This document shows positions 17,332-26,800 of a DNA stretch of 64,000 nt, piece by piece. The notes below the pieces were generated by a model. The model was not told the origin of the DNA. It saw only the letters and a list, made by a program, of their open reading frames with translations, and ran no database searches. Source of the stretch: Acidipila rosea (GTDB lineage Bacteria > Acidobacteriota > Terriglobia > Terriglobales > Acidobacteriaceae). The position numbers and the translations under genes were made by a program. The stretch covers positions 682,001 to 746,000 of the forward strand of contig NZ_SMGK01000002.1 in the NCBI RefSeq assembly GCF_004339725.1, given 5' to 3'. The first letter of the stretch is position 1. Each line of letters opens with the position of its first letter.

Positions 17332-18447
17332 CTAGGGAGCAGCCTCGACCGGATGCATCTCCACGTCGGAGGGGCTGAAGTACCGCTTGCGCAACCAGAA
17401 CGCAACATTCACCAGGCCGATCAGCGCGGGCACCTCTACCAGCGGACCGATCACGCCGACAAACGCCTCACCCGAATTCAACCCGAAGACTGCGACGGCA
17501 ACCGCGATTGCCAGTTCAAAGTTGTTGCCTGCAGCGGTGAAGGAGAGCGTCGCTGTCTGCGCGTAATCAGCGCCGAGCTTTCGGCCCATCCAGAAGCTGA
17601 CCAGGAACATCACCACAAAGTAGATCAGCAGCGGCACGGCAATCTTCAACACATCGAGCGGCAGACGAACAATCAGATCGCCCTTCAGACTGAACATGAC
17701 GACAATCGTGAAGAGCAACGCGACAAGAGTGAATGGGCTTATGCGCGGGATGAACCTCGTACGGTACCACTCTTCCCCTTTGGCGCTGAGCAGCACAAAG
17801 CGCGTCAGAATGCCTGCTAAAAAGGGAATCCCCAGGTAGATAAAGACGCTGCGCGCGATCTGCCCGATGCCGATCTTTACCACCGAGCCCTGAAAGCCAA
17901 ACCACGTGGGGAGAATCGTAATGAAGACCCACGCATAGAGGCTGTAAAACACCACCTGAAAAACACTGTTGAGCGCAACCAGACCGGCAACGTAATCTGT
18001 ATCGCCTTCGGCCAGCTCGTTCCACACGAGCACCATCGCGATGCAGCGTGCGATCCCGATCAGGATCAGGCCGCGCATATACGCCGGCTCGTTATGCAGA
18101 AACAGCAGTGCCAGCGCGAACATCAGCAGCGGCCCGACGATCCAGTTCTGCACCAGCGACAATCCAAGTACGCGGCGATTGCGGAAGACTTCGCCCAGCT
18201 TTTCGTAGCGCACCTTTGCCAGCGGAGGATACATCATGATGATGAGGCCGATGGCAATCGGAATGTTTGTTGTGCCGGACTGGAAGCTGTTCACAAAGGC
18301 GGCAGAGCCGGGCACAAAGTGGCCAAGGGCAACACCGATGGCCATCGCCAGGAAGATCCAGAGCGTCAGGAAGCGGTCGAGAAACGATAGCTTTTTGCGC
18401 GGCATTGGCACACAGACCTGGCCTCGGGTGTAGGGAGCGCTCGACAT
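17332..18447 (-). CDS. acr3: Arsenite efflux transporter of the ACR3 family
   Basis: Inner-membrane arsenite exporter with about ten membrane segments and 371 residues. The thiolate Cys of ACR3 proteins is C135 in [16 protein letters not shown]. The conserved acidic residue of the ninth helix is E311 in [13 protein letters not shown]. Its start is three bases after the arsR stop, and the two are clearly co-transcribed from the arsR promoter. Export of arsenite made by ArsC is the expected role. Confidence 0.95.
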   Translation of the reverse strand: MSSAPYTRGQVCVPMPRKKLSFLDRFLTLWIFLAMAIGVALGHFVPGSAAFVNSFQSGTTNIPIAIGLIIMMYPPLAKVRYEKLGEVFRNRRVLGLSLVQNWIVGPLLMFALALLFLHNEPAYMRGLILIGIARCIAMVLVWNELAEGDTDYVAGLVALNSVFQVVFYSLYAWVFITILPTWFGFQGSVVKIGIGQIARSVFIYLGIPFLAGILTRFVLLSAKGEEWYRTRFIPRISPFTLVALLFTIVVMFSLKGDLIVRLPLDVLKIAVPLLIYFVVMFLVSFWMGRKLGADYAQTATLSFTAAGNNFELAIAVAVAVFGLNSGEAFVGVIGPLVEVPALIGLVNVAFWLRKRYFSPSDVEMHPVEAAP

Positions 18448-18450
18448 GAT

Positions 18451-18867
18451 TTACCTCGACGTGGAACAGGTGGATGGATCGATGGAGGCCGGCAACGGTG
18501 CGCCCTGCAGTGCGACGAACTTCGCGGGGCTGCAGCAGGCCTTCGTCAGGCGCGCGCGGTCCGTCTGCATGACGCGGTCTTCCTTGAGCCACGCAAGCGT
18601 CTGCAGCAGGATCTGCGTCGCACCCACGTGCGGCGGCATGACGATTCGATAATGCATCCATCGGCCCTCGCGGCGCGCGGCGACAACTCCTGCGCTTCGC
18701 AGATAGGCCAGGTGCCTGGAGATTTTGGGCTGCGGCTGAGCAAGAATCTCTGTGAAGTAGCAGACGCAGATCTCCTGCTCGCCCATCAGGTTCAGCAGGC
18801 GCAGCCGGGTCATGTCCCCCAGCGCCTGAAAGAATCGCTCGATATTGAAAGATGCATTCCTTGCCAT
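18451..18867 (-). CDS. arsR: ArsR family arsenite-responsive repressor
   Basis: Winged-helix repressor of 138 residues that releases DNA when it binds As(III). The metal site is C34-x-C36 (EQEICVCYF) at the DNA-recognition region, as in E. coli-type ArsR. The recognition helix is [15 protein letters not shown] and the wing is [14 protein letters not shown]-terminal extension carries a CCSPAKF motif (C111, C112); the same CCSP motif appears twice in ArsM. It probably represses both its own operon and the divergent arsM. There is no ribosome-binding site, and a perfect TATAAT lies only seven bases from the ATG, so the message is probably leaderless. Confidence 0.95.
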   Translation of the reverse strand: MARNASFNIERFFQALGDMTRLRLLNLMGEQEICVCYFTEILAQPQPKISRHLAYLRSAGVVAARREGRWMHYRIVMPPHVGATQILLQTLAWLKEDRVMQTDRARLTKACCSPAKFVALQGAPLPASIDPSTCSTSR

Positions 18868-18874
18868 AGCTGGA

Positions 18875-18880
18875 ATTATA
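18875..18880 (-). promoter_or_regulatory. -10 box of arsR promoter (leaderless start)
   Basis: On the minus strand TATAAT (18880-18875) ends seven bases before the arsR ATG. Transcription would therefore start at, or within a base or two of, the start codon. The -35 region on this strand is poor, as expected for a regulated promoter. Confidence 0.6.
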
Positions 18881-18886
18881 TTCGCA

Positions 18887-18915
18887 TTGACGCATGCATT
18901 GTCCTGGAATATAGT
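18887..18915 (+). promoter_or_regulatory. Sigma70-type promoter of arsM with probable ArsR operator
   Basis: TTGACG (18887-18892) and TATAGT (18910-18915) are separated by exactly 17 bases. The promoter interleaves with the divergent arsR promoter. A direct repeat, ctggaattatattcgc (18870-18885) and ctggaatatagtcgc (18904-18918), covers both -10 boxes and is a candidate ArsR operator. Confidence 0.65.
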
Positions 18916-18945
18916 CGCTTAGGCAGATATTTTCTGGAGGCCATC

Positions 18946-19848
18946 ATGGCAAACGACGTTCTAGAATCGGTACGCACGAAATATGGAGCCGTCGCAGACA
19001 GCTCTCTTTCCAATGACCACGCAGGCGTTCGCGCTGTGGCAGAGGCGTTCGAATACACAGCGGCCGAGCTGGCCTCCATTCCGGCCGATGCCAACATGGG
19101 GCTTTCCTGCGGCAACCCGACGGCCATCGCATCCCTTCGCCCTGGCGAGACGGTGGTCGATCTCGGCTCCGGGGGCGGACTGGATGTGTTTCTTGCCTCC
19201 CGGCTAGTCGGTCCTGAGGGCAAGGCGATCGGCATCGACATGACCGAGGCCATGATTGCACGCGCCCGCGCCAATGCGTCAGCCGGTGGCTACACAAACG
19301 TCGAGTTCCACCTTGCGACCATCGATCAGCTGCCGCTGGCGGATGAGTCGGTTGACTGCGTCATCAGCAACTGCGTCATCAACCTCGCTCCTGATAAGCC
19401 TGCCGTATTCCGTGAAATCGCTCGCGTGCTCAAGCCGGGCGGCCGTCTCGCGGTCAGCGATATCGCGCTCAAGAGCGAGCTGCCTGCAGAGATAGCCTCA
19501 AGCATGGCTGCCTATGTTGGCTGCATTGCGGGAGCCATTCTCATCGACGACTACCGCACGGGCCTGTTGGCTGCAGGGTTCGACCATGTTGAGATCGTCG
19601 ATAGCGGAGCCGACCTGAACGCCTACGCAAAGGTGGAAAACCAGAGCGGGTGCTGCTCACCGGCCATGGAGACAACCAACGGCCTGACCGTTCTCGCGGA
19701 GCCCTGCTGCTCACCCAGCGGATCGACAGACAAGGCTGCCAGCCTGCACCAGGACCTCGCGGACCTGCTGTCGAAGTACGACGTCAACACCGCGGCGGCG
19801 AGTGTGAAAGTCTACGCGGTCAAGGCTCCGGCTCCACGGATATCGTAA
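18946..19848 (+). CDS. arsM: Arsenite methyltransferase
   Basis: SAM-dependent enzyme that methylates arsenite towards volatile or less toxic products. The SAM site is [15 protein letters not shown] (residues 70-84). The three Cys that bind As(III) are visible: C55 ([10 protein letters not shown]), C143 (ISNCVINL) and C193 (AYVGCIAGA). The C-terminal tail has two CCSP motifs (C236/C237 and C254/C255), which may collect arsenic. 300 residues. I chose the ATG at 18946 because GGAGG lies five bases upstream, although the frame is open about 320 bases further through arsR. It is divergent from arsR and followed 47 bases later by arsC. Confidence 0.95.
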   Translation: MANDVLESVRTKYGAVADSSLSNDHAGVRAVAEAFEYTAAELASIPADANMGLSCGNPTAIASLRPGETVVDLGSGGGLDVFLASRLVGPEGKAIGIDMTEAMIARARANASAGGYTNVEFHLATIDQLPLADESVDCVISNCVINLAPDKPAVFREIARVLKPGGRLAVSDIALKSELPAEIASSMAAYVGCIAGAILIDDYRTGLLAAGFDHVEIVDSGADLNAYAKVENQSGCCSPAMETTNGLTVLAEPCCSPSGSTDKAASLHQDLADLLSKYDVNTAAASVKVYAVKAPAPRIS

Positions 19849-19895
19849 ACAGAACTAGTCGAGTGAAATCAAAGAATCGAGAGACCCGATCCTCT

Positions 19896-20306
19896 ATGCG
19901 CACTTTTATCTTTGCCTGCATCCATAACGCTGGCCGCTCCCAGATGTCCGCCGCCTTCTTCAACAGCATGGCGGACCCCACGATAGCGCGCGCAATCTCC
20001 GCAGGCACCCAGCCTGCGGAGCGCGTTCACCCGGTCGTGGTGGAGGCGATGCGCGAGGTGGGGATCGACCTCGCCAATGCCACGCCACAGAAGCTGACCA
20101 CCGAGCTCGCGCAGAATGCGGAGATGCTCATCACGATGGGTTGCGGAGATGAGTGCCCCTACATTCCGGGACTCATTCGCGATGACTGGCCGCTCCCGGA
20201 TCCGAAAGGTCAGCAGCTTGACCACGTCCGCGTAACCCGCGAAGAGATTCGCGAACGTGTTGCCGCACTGCTGAAGAAGAGTGGGATTCCTTCGTTTGCA
20301 CAATAG
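19896..20306 (+). CDS. arsC: Arsenate reductase, low-molecular-weight phosphatase type (thioredoxin-coupled)
   Basis: Reduces As(V) to As(III), which Acr3 can export and ArsM can methylate. The phosphatase-like P-loop is C8-x5-R14-S15 (ACIHNAGRS). C83 and C87 (MGCGDECPYIPG) correspond to the relay Cys pair of the S. aureus-type enzyme, though spaced by three residues rather than six. The catalytic Asp loop is DWPLPDPKG (D102). 136 residues. The start is the ATG at 19896; the in-frame extension upstream overlaps arsM in another frame and is not plausible. The ribosome-binding site is weak. Confidence 0.92.
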   Translation: MRTFIFACIHNAGRSQMSAAFFNSMADPTIARAISAGTQPAERVHPVVVEAMREVGIDLANATPQKLTTELAQNAEMLITMGCGDECPYIPGLIRDDWPLPDPKGQQLDHVRVTREEIRERVAALLKKSGIPSFAQ

Positions 20307-20364
20307 CCTGACTGCCTGCTCAGCCTTTGCGCAAGCAGGCGCGAAGGTATAAATTCACCTTAAG

Positions 20365-20766
20365 ATGCTGCGCCGAACTGCATGGCCGATTCTTTTGCTG
20401 CTTCTGCTTGGAGTGCAGATCACTGCACTGATGTGCACTGTTCGCTGCGGCGCCATGGCTGCTCACGCCCCATCCACTGACGTCCACTCCATGGCCGACT
20501 GCCATCACGGGATGCAGCCGGAGCGCGCACCCGTCATCTCACTCAATCACTGCGCAACGCACCCCTGCAGCACCGATCTGCCCGTGATGCAGCTGCGTAG
20601 TGCCGATGAGGCAGCACTTTCGAGTGCAGGCTCCGTTGCACTCCCGGCAGCTCCCTTCGCAATCCCACTTTCGACAAATATCATCGGGGCGACGAATTCT
20701 CGTTTCCTGGGGGAGCCCGTCTCTCCTGCCGCGTTTGATCCGCTCATCGTGAGCCTGCGCGTCTAG
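20365..20766 (+). CDS. Small exported Cys/His-rich protein of the copper cluster, function unknown
   Basis: A 133-residue protein with an N-terminal hydrophobic segment (PILLLLLLGVQITALM) that may be a signal peptide or anchor. Residues 24-68 hold five Cys (24, 28, 46, 63, 68) and several His/Met (DVHSMADCHHGM, LNHCATHPC), a pattern suited to copper binding. The rest is Ala/Ser-rich. It sits directly upstream of a multicopper oxidase and a TolC-like channel on the same strand, so a role in copper capture or resistance is inferred. I do not recognise a family. Confidence 0.7.
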   Translation: MLRRTAWPILLLLLLGVQITALMCTVRCGAMAAHAPSTDVHSMADCHHGMQPERAPVISLNHCATHPCSTDLPVMQLRSADEAALSSAGSVALPAAPFAIPLSTNIIGATNSRFLGEPVSPAAFDPLIVSLRV

Positions 20767-20876
20767 CTCTACCTTCCTTTTTTCTCCCCTTGAGCTGAAG
20801 TACGTGGCCTGTCGTTGCCGACGCCGCGACTAGCTTCGCTCCCTCCACACTTGCTTTTTCTAATGCAGAGGAACCA

Positions 20877-22373
20877 ATGAGTGATCGCCGTACTTTTCTC
20901 CAGCGGGCCTTTGGCCTGGGAGCGGGACTGCTTGCCAGCCGTCCTGTCTTCGCCTCCGACACCAGTCAACGCCAGGCATCACGCGCCGAAGCGCTCCGCC
21001 CTACTGACGCGCACCGGCGATTTCCGGCTCCGGTCATCACCACCGATGTCGGTGATCTGCCCTACACGCTCGACAACGGCGTGAAGGTCTTTCATCTGAC
21101 CGCGCAGGTCATGAAGCGCCAGATTGCACCCGATAAAACCATCGACGTATGGGGCTTCAACGGCTCTGCACCGGGCCCCACCATCCAGGTCACACAAGGG
21201 GACCGCGTGCGCGTCGTCTTTGAAAACCAGCTACCCGAGCCCAGCTCCATCCACTGGCATGGCTTTGAAGATCACATCGCTTTCGATGGCATGCCGGGCA
21301 TCAGCCAGGAGCCGGTCAGGCCCGGCGAGCGCTTCGTCTACGAATTCAACATCCACCAGGAGGGAACCTATTTCTACCACTCGCATATGGCGATGCAGGA
21401 GATGGCCGGAATGCTCGGTGGCTTCATCATGCACCCCAGGGCTCCCTACACACCTGTTTGCGATAAGGACTTCCTCATCCATCTGCAGGAGTATGCCGTG
21501 CTACCAAACAGTACTATTCCCAACACGATGAACATGGAGTTCAACTGGCTGGTTCTCAACGGCAAGGCAGGCCCGGCGGCGACGCCACTGATCGTGCGCC
21601 TTGGAGACCGCGTCCGCATCCGCTTTGTCAATCTCGGCATGGATCATCACCCGATGCACATTCACGGACACACCTTCCACATTACCGGCACAGAGGGAGG
21701 CCGCATTCCCGAGAGCGCCTGGTGGCCCGGCAACACGGTGCTGGTCGGTGTGGCGCAGGCACGCGATATCGAGTTCATTGCCAACAACCCGGGCGACTGG
21801 ATGCTGCACTGTCATCTCCCGCACCACATGATGAACCAGATGTCCTCAACCGTCGGCAGGATGACACGCATGGGCGATCGCACGATGCCCGCGGGTCTCA
21901 GCATGAACAACGGCATGGGAATGCTGGATGGTGCGCCCGGCGCTCCCATGGGTGAAGACTACGGCCCGAGCCTCGGCCGTGGCATGGGCTTCGGCTCCGG
22001 CAGCGACAGCTCCACCACCAATGGCCCGCTCTCCGCGGCTGCGATGAAGGCCTCGACTCACTCAGCGGACCAGATGCACGACATGGCGGTGATGCAGAAG
22101 GACAACAATCAGAGGCCGGAGATATCGCACAACGCCAACAGCGTTCCTAACTTCCCGCAGGATGCATTTATGGAAGGGCCGATGATGATGATGGACAGCA
22201 GAGTGGAGAAGCCCGAGAACTACGGCCTGCGTCCTGGCTGGAGCCGCTTCATGCAGGGCATGATGACGTTCATCCGCGTGCTGCCGCCGGAGCAGTATGA
22301 CGAAGTGATCTCGCGCATGAAGCATGCCAATCGGCCCGACGACCCCTATTCCTCGCTTTTCCTCAAGAGCTAA
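20877..22373 (+). CDS. Tat-exported two-domain multicopper oxidase with Met-rich tail
   Basis: Periplasmic copper oxidase of 498 residues. A Tat signal (SDRRTFLQRAFG) is followed by two cupredoxin domains only. Domain 1 gives H126-W-H128 and H168-S-H170. Domain 2 gives H258, H261 and H263 (HHPMHIHGH) and H311-C312-H313, with H317 and M322 as the remaining type 1 ligands (HCHLPHHMMNQM). All ligands for the type 1 and trinuclear centres therefore fall within about 200 residues, with no middle domain, like type B two-domain oxidases. From residue 330 a 170-residue tail is rich in Met, Gly and Asp (SMNNGMGMLDG, MMMMD), probably for copper binding. Cu(I) oxidation is inferred. A good ribosome-binding site (AGAGGA) precedes the ATG. 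Confidence 0.92.
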   Translation: MSDRRTFLQRAFGLGAGLLASRPVFASDTSQRQASRAEALRPTDAHRRFPAPVITTDVGDLPYTLDNGVKVFHLTAQVMKRQIAPDKTIDVWGFNGSAPGPTIQVTQGDRVRVVFENQLPEPSSIHWHGFEDHIAFDGMPGISQEPVRPGERFVYEFNIHQEGTYFYHSHMAMQEMAGMLGGFIMHPRAPYTPVCDKDFLIHLQEYAVLPNSTIPNTMNMEFNWLVLNGKAGPAATPLIVRLGDRVRIRFVNLGMDHHPMHIHGHTFHITGTEGGRIPESAWWPGNTVLVGVAQARDIEFIANNPGDWMLHCHLPHHMMNQMSSTVGRMTRMGDRTMPAGLSMNNGMGMLDGAPGAPMGEDYGPSLGRGMGFGSGSDSSTTNGPLSAAAMKASTHSADQMHDMAVMQKDNNQRPEISHNANSVPNFPQDAFMEGPMMMMDSRVEKPENYGLRPGWSRFMQGMMTFIRVLPPEQYDEVISRMKHANRPDDPYSSLFLKS

Positions 22374-22384
22374 CGGAGAGTGCA

Positions 22385-23812
22385 ATGAAGACAATAGCAA
22401 TCGCCGCAGCGCTGCTCATTCCGCCATCGCTGGCCTGCGCGCAGCAACAGCCCATGCCGCCCACGATGCAGATGCCGGATATGCCAATGCCCAGCCAACA
22501 GCATGAAAATCATGCGGCCGCTACGCCCGGAAAGCTGCCTGAGACTCAGCTGCTCGGCGCTGTCGCAAAGCGTGCCCCCATGACTCTCGAAGACTTCGAG
22601 TCGATAGCAGAGAAGACCAACCCTACGCTGGCACAGTCACACACGCTCGTTCGCCGGGCGGAGCAGCAGGGCCGCCAGTCCGCGCTCTACCCTAACCCCG
22701 TCGTCGCCTACGATGCCGAACATATTCGCGGAGGCAGCTACGGCGGCGGCGAACAGGGTGCCTACCTGCAGCAGAACATTGTGTTGGGGGGCAAGCTTGG
22801 GCTGCGGCGGAGCATCTATCAGCAGCAGGCGCAGGAGTACACCATCGGCGTCGATGAGCAAACCTATCGGGTGCGAAACAGTGTGCAACAGGCCTTTTAC
22901 AAGGCGCTCACTGCACAGGCCGCGGTGGTTGTGCGGCAGCATCTGCTCATGCTCTCTCTCGATGCGGTGAAGACATCGCATCAACTGGCAAATGTCGGGC
23001 AGGCCGATCAACCCGATGTACTCCAGGCTGAGGTTGAGGCGGAGCAGGCCAACATAGACTTTGTCCGTTCGCAGCGCGAATACCTTGAGGACTTTCAAAA
23101 ACTCGCCTCCATTGCAGGCTCGCGCCAGCTCTCGGTCTGTCCGCTCACCGGCGATCTAGAACATCCTCCGGCGATCGACCCTGAGCAGCAGGTGGCGACG
23201 ATCGTCTCTGCGAGCCCCAGCGTCAAGCGCGCGCAGCAGGAGGTGAGCGTCGCCGAGGCGCGCCTCAAGGCTGCGAAGCGGGAAGCAGTGCCCGATCTGC
23301 AGCTTCGCGCAGGTGAGTGGTGGAGCGGCGAACAGACCTCCAGCACCAGCAATGCCGCGGGGCCCATGAGCTTCGTCAGCGCCGGAGTCGCACTGCCTCT
23401 CTGGAACCGCAACCAGGGCAATGTCGAGGCCGCTAAGGCTGAACTGGAGCGCGCGCAGGAAGATGTCACGCGCACCGAGCTCTCTCTGAAAAATCTCTCC
23501 GAGCCTCTGGCGCAGCAGTATCTTGCAGCGCAGTTTGAGGCAGATCGTTATCGCACGGATCTGCTGCCCCGCGCGCAGCGTGCCTACGACCTGTACCTCG
23601 CAAAGTACAAGCAGATGGCTGCCGCTTATCCCCAGGTTCTCATCTCGCAGAGAACCCTCTTCCAGTTGCAGCTTGATTATCTTCACGCACTCTCAACGGT
23701 CTGGACGACCGCGTCCGCGCTCGAGAATTTTACTCTGGATGGTGCGCTCTCTTCACCATCGAGCGAACCCTTGAACTCAACCATCAATCTCCCCAACGGC
23801 GGCAGCCAATAG
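22385..23812 (+). CDS. TolC-family outer-membrane protein of the copper cluster (CusC/CzcC-like)
   Basis: Outer-membrane efflux-type protein of 475 residues, encoded 12 bases after the oxidase and certainly co-transcribed with it. A signal peptide (AAALLIPPSLACA) is followed by a Met/Pro/His-rich segment (QPMPPTMQMPDMPM, then QQHENHAA), which could bind copper on the periplasmic side. The two coiled-coil repeats include LYPNPVVAYDAEHIRGG and VGQADQPDVLQAEVE. No inner-membrane RND pump is encoded here, so it either partners with a pump elsewhere or works with the oxidase alone. Copper role inferred from context. Confidence 0.88.
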   Translation: MKTIAIAAALLIPPSLACAQQQPMPPTMQMPDMPMPSQQHENHAAATPGKLPETQLLGAVAKRAPMTLEDFESIAEKTNPTLAQSHTLVRRAEQQGRQSALYPNPVVAYDAEHIRGGSYGGGEQGAYLQQNIVLGGKLGLRRSIYQQQAQEYTIGVDEQTYRVRNSVQQAFYKALTAQAAVVVRQHLLMLSLDAVKTSHQLANVGQADQPDVLQAEVEAEQANIDFVRSQREYLEDFQKLASIAGSRQLSVCPLTGDLEHPPAIDPEQQVATIVSASPSVKRAQQEVSVAEARLKAAKREAVPDLQLRAGEWWSGEQTSSTSNAAGPMSFVSAGVALPLWNRNQGNVEAAKAELERAQEDVTRTELSLKNLSEPLAQQYLAAQFEADRYRTDLLPRAQRAYDLYLAKYKQMAAAYPQVLISQRTLFQLQLDYLHALSTVWTTASALENFTLDGALSSPSSEPLNSTINLPNGGSQ

Positions 23813-23834
23813 CGCTATCGTCGAAGCAAAAAAG

Positions 23835-23860
23835 AGGGCGTGCCTGGTGCGGCACGCCCT
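23835..23860 (-). terminator. Intrinsic terminator of the receptor gene
   Basis: A perfect 10-base stem (agggcgtgcc, 23835-23844, with 23851-23860) around six bases. On the minus strand it is followed directly by a run of T (cttttttgc), a classic rho-independent terminator for the TonB-receptor gene. It may also stop the copper operon from the other side. Confidence 0.88.
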
Positions 23861-23882
23861 GCATCAGGAGAGAAGTTGCCTG

Positions 23883-26800
23883 CTAGAACTCGATCCGCGC
23901 CGCAAGCTGAATATCGCGGCTTAGATTCTGCTGCTTGCTTACCTGGCCGAAGTTCGACGAGTCGATGTTCTGACCGATGCCTCCGAAGACCACCTTATTC
24001 GTCACGTTGAAGGCATCAGCCTCAAACTGCAGCTTCGTGCGTTCAAAGATCGGAAAGGTACGGCGCAGGCTCATGTCCAGGTTGTAGCCGCTGGGGTTCC
24101 AGAGGTTGAGCGCAGCCGTGCGCGCGCTGTTCCCAAAGGTGTACGGAGCGGGATCCTGAAAGGCCGCCGCGTCGATATATGACGGAGAAACCTGTCCCGC
24201 AACCAAACCTTTGCCCCAGCTTCCGTTCCTGCGCGGCGAGTGTCCGTAGCCGGGAGTGTAGTTCGGCATGCAGGTGCCAGCCTCGGGAGTGTTGCAGCCC
24301 GATGCCACGATCGTCAGCGGATTGCCCGAGTAGTAGCGATAGATTCCGGAAACGGTCCAGCCGCTGGCAATCGCCTTGGCGATGAAGTTTTCCGGTGCGA
24401 AAGGAATCTGGTAGACAGCGGTCCCGGCAATCGATTGTGGCTGATCAGCCGTTCCCAGTCCACGCTCCACCCGATTGCTCAGGTAGCCGCTGCGGAAGGT
24501 GCCGCCATCATCGATTTCCTTGGAGTAGGTATAGTTCAGCATGAAATCCAGACCCTTGTAAGTACGCTGCTTGAGAGAGATCTGCAGCGCGTTGTAGGCC
24601 GAGTTCACGATGTTGCCGTAGGTATCGCCCACGCCCGAGTACTGGGGAAACGGCCGCAGCATCTCAACCAGTTTTCCCTTGTAAGTCGGATACGGAAGAG
24701 CAATTCCGGGAATGATTGCATCGGCCTTGGCAATGCTTGAAGCTGATGCATTCTCGTTGAGCAGGCTGCCGAGCGCATAGTACTTCGGATCGAGCTGATC
24801 GTTGTAGATGCCGCGCGCTCCACTGCCGTTCGTTGGCAGGAAGTGCCCCTGGCTGCCGGCGTAGTTCACCTGGATCGCCATGTTCTGCGTGAGCTGCCGC
24901 TCAATGCCCAGATTCCAGTCGACAACGTATGGTGCGCGTCCACCAAGATAGGTGTCACCGTAAGCTACGCTTGCGGGCGATGTCTTGATGGTGGTCGAGT
25001 AGCCGGTGCCATACGTTGCGCTGATAAAGGGAGGAGCCTGGTAGGCCGGGAATCCATCGTTCAGGTAGAACGCCGGAATACCGCTGTTGCTTGCGCTCTT
25101 CGGCTCGACGTTTGCCGAGAAGCCAAGCTGACCGGTACCTAGGCGCGATGCATTCAGAATGCCCGTGCCGTGGCTGTAGATCATTGCAAAGGCTCCGCGA
25201 ACGACCGTCTTGGGCGTTGCGCTGTAAGCGAATCCGATTCTCGGGCCGAAGTTCTTGTACCACGTCTTCACCGGCGTGCTGCAGTTGCAACTGGCCGGAC
25301 CACTGCCTGCAAACTCAAGCGCGCCCGGTATGCCCACCGCGGGATTGATGGCCGTCGTATTCAGGAAGGAGAAGCGGTTTCGCGATTCCTGGAAGGGTGG
25401 GAAGAGATCCCAGCGCAGGCCCAGGTTCAGCGTCAGGTTTTCACTCACGCGATAGTCGTCCTGCCCATAGATGGACAGCGGACGAATGCGCGCGCCTACC
25501 TCCTGCACCGCATACTGCTGCAGTTGCGCTTCGTTTACCGCGCCCAGCAGCAGGCTTGCATAGGAGTTGCCCGTCTTAGTCAGCAGCGTGCCGTTGTTGT
25601 ATCCGGCGGTCTCGTCGTTGCTCATCTGCAGCAGCAGCGGAGCGCTTCCCGTCGAGTAGAAGGTGTTGTTGTCCTGCAGCCACTGCTTCATAAATCCGAA
25701 GGTGAAGGAGTGCTTGCCGCGCGACCATTGCAGGTTATCGAGCAGGTCAAAGGTGTTGGTCGTTTCTTCGTAGGACTTGCCACCGTCCCACACAGTTGGC
25801 GCATCCGGTCCGCCAAACTTCACATAGGGGAACGAATCGGCGACCTGGCCGGCAGGCAGGCCCGTAAACCCGGCTGCATTCAGTCCATACTGGGGGTTGT
25901 AGCTGGGATTGCCGACGATGTCGTAATAGCGGAAAAATCCATACTTGAACTGATTCACGAGGTGATCCGTGATCAGATAGTTGTGCTCAAAGATGATGTC
26001 CTTCGACTTCGGCGCATAGCTTTGACCATCGGTATACGGCAGCGGTACCTGGCTTCCCTTGCTCAGGTAGCCCAGCACGCCTGACTTGCCCGCCGCCACG
26101 ATCAGCGAGATTCGCTGCTTCGGCGTAAGGTCTGCGTCGATCTTGTCCGTCGTGTCCCAAGAGAAGGTGTTGGTCGGAATCTGGCCAAGATAGTTATTGG
26201 TCAGACCGGAGTTCGTCGGGGCCGGCAGGAACGATTGCAGAAACTGGCTCTGCGAAGTTATGCGTGCCGGGTCCATCACAATCAGACGGCCTTGATAGTC
26301 GAACTGCTGCCGCGTGCATGCCTTGCCGGAGCAGGAGGTCGTCGCAGGATCATAGATCGGAACCTTCTGCTGCGCGAGCAGCGCCGAAAAGTCGCCCTGC
26401 CGTTCCGCCAGCGTCGGAATCGAGTAGTAGCCCGGGTTCCCGGCCCGGTTATAGCGATAGCCGTCATAGCTGCCGAAGAAGAAGACCTTGTTCCTGATGA
26501 TCGGACCACCGAGCGTCAATCCATACTCGTTCTGATGCTCGACCGGCTTGGTCGCCTTGCCTGTCGCGGGGTTAATGACGGCCGGCGCGAAGAAGCCCCA
26601 GGTGTCGAGCGCAGTATTGCGGAAATATTCGAAGATCGCGCCGTGAAAGTTATTCGAACCGGACTTGACCACATAGTTCTGCATGCCCGCACCCTGATAC
26701 TCGACCGGCACGCCGCTCGTCTCAACCTGAAACTGGTCCACTGCCTCTACCGAAATATCCGACGACACATTGCGCGGATCGCCCTGGATGGAAATGCGCG

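Noticed and set aside
20314..20340. Seven-base stem after arsC as a terminator
   Set aside because: Short stem, 13-base loop and no T-run; not strong enough to annotate.
21880..22200. Met-rich codon clusters in the oxidase tail as a DNA repeat
   Set aside because: The ATG-rich runs are coding low complexity, not a tandem repeat with a fixed unit.
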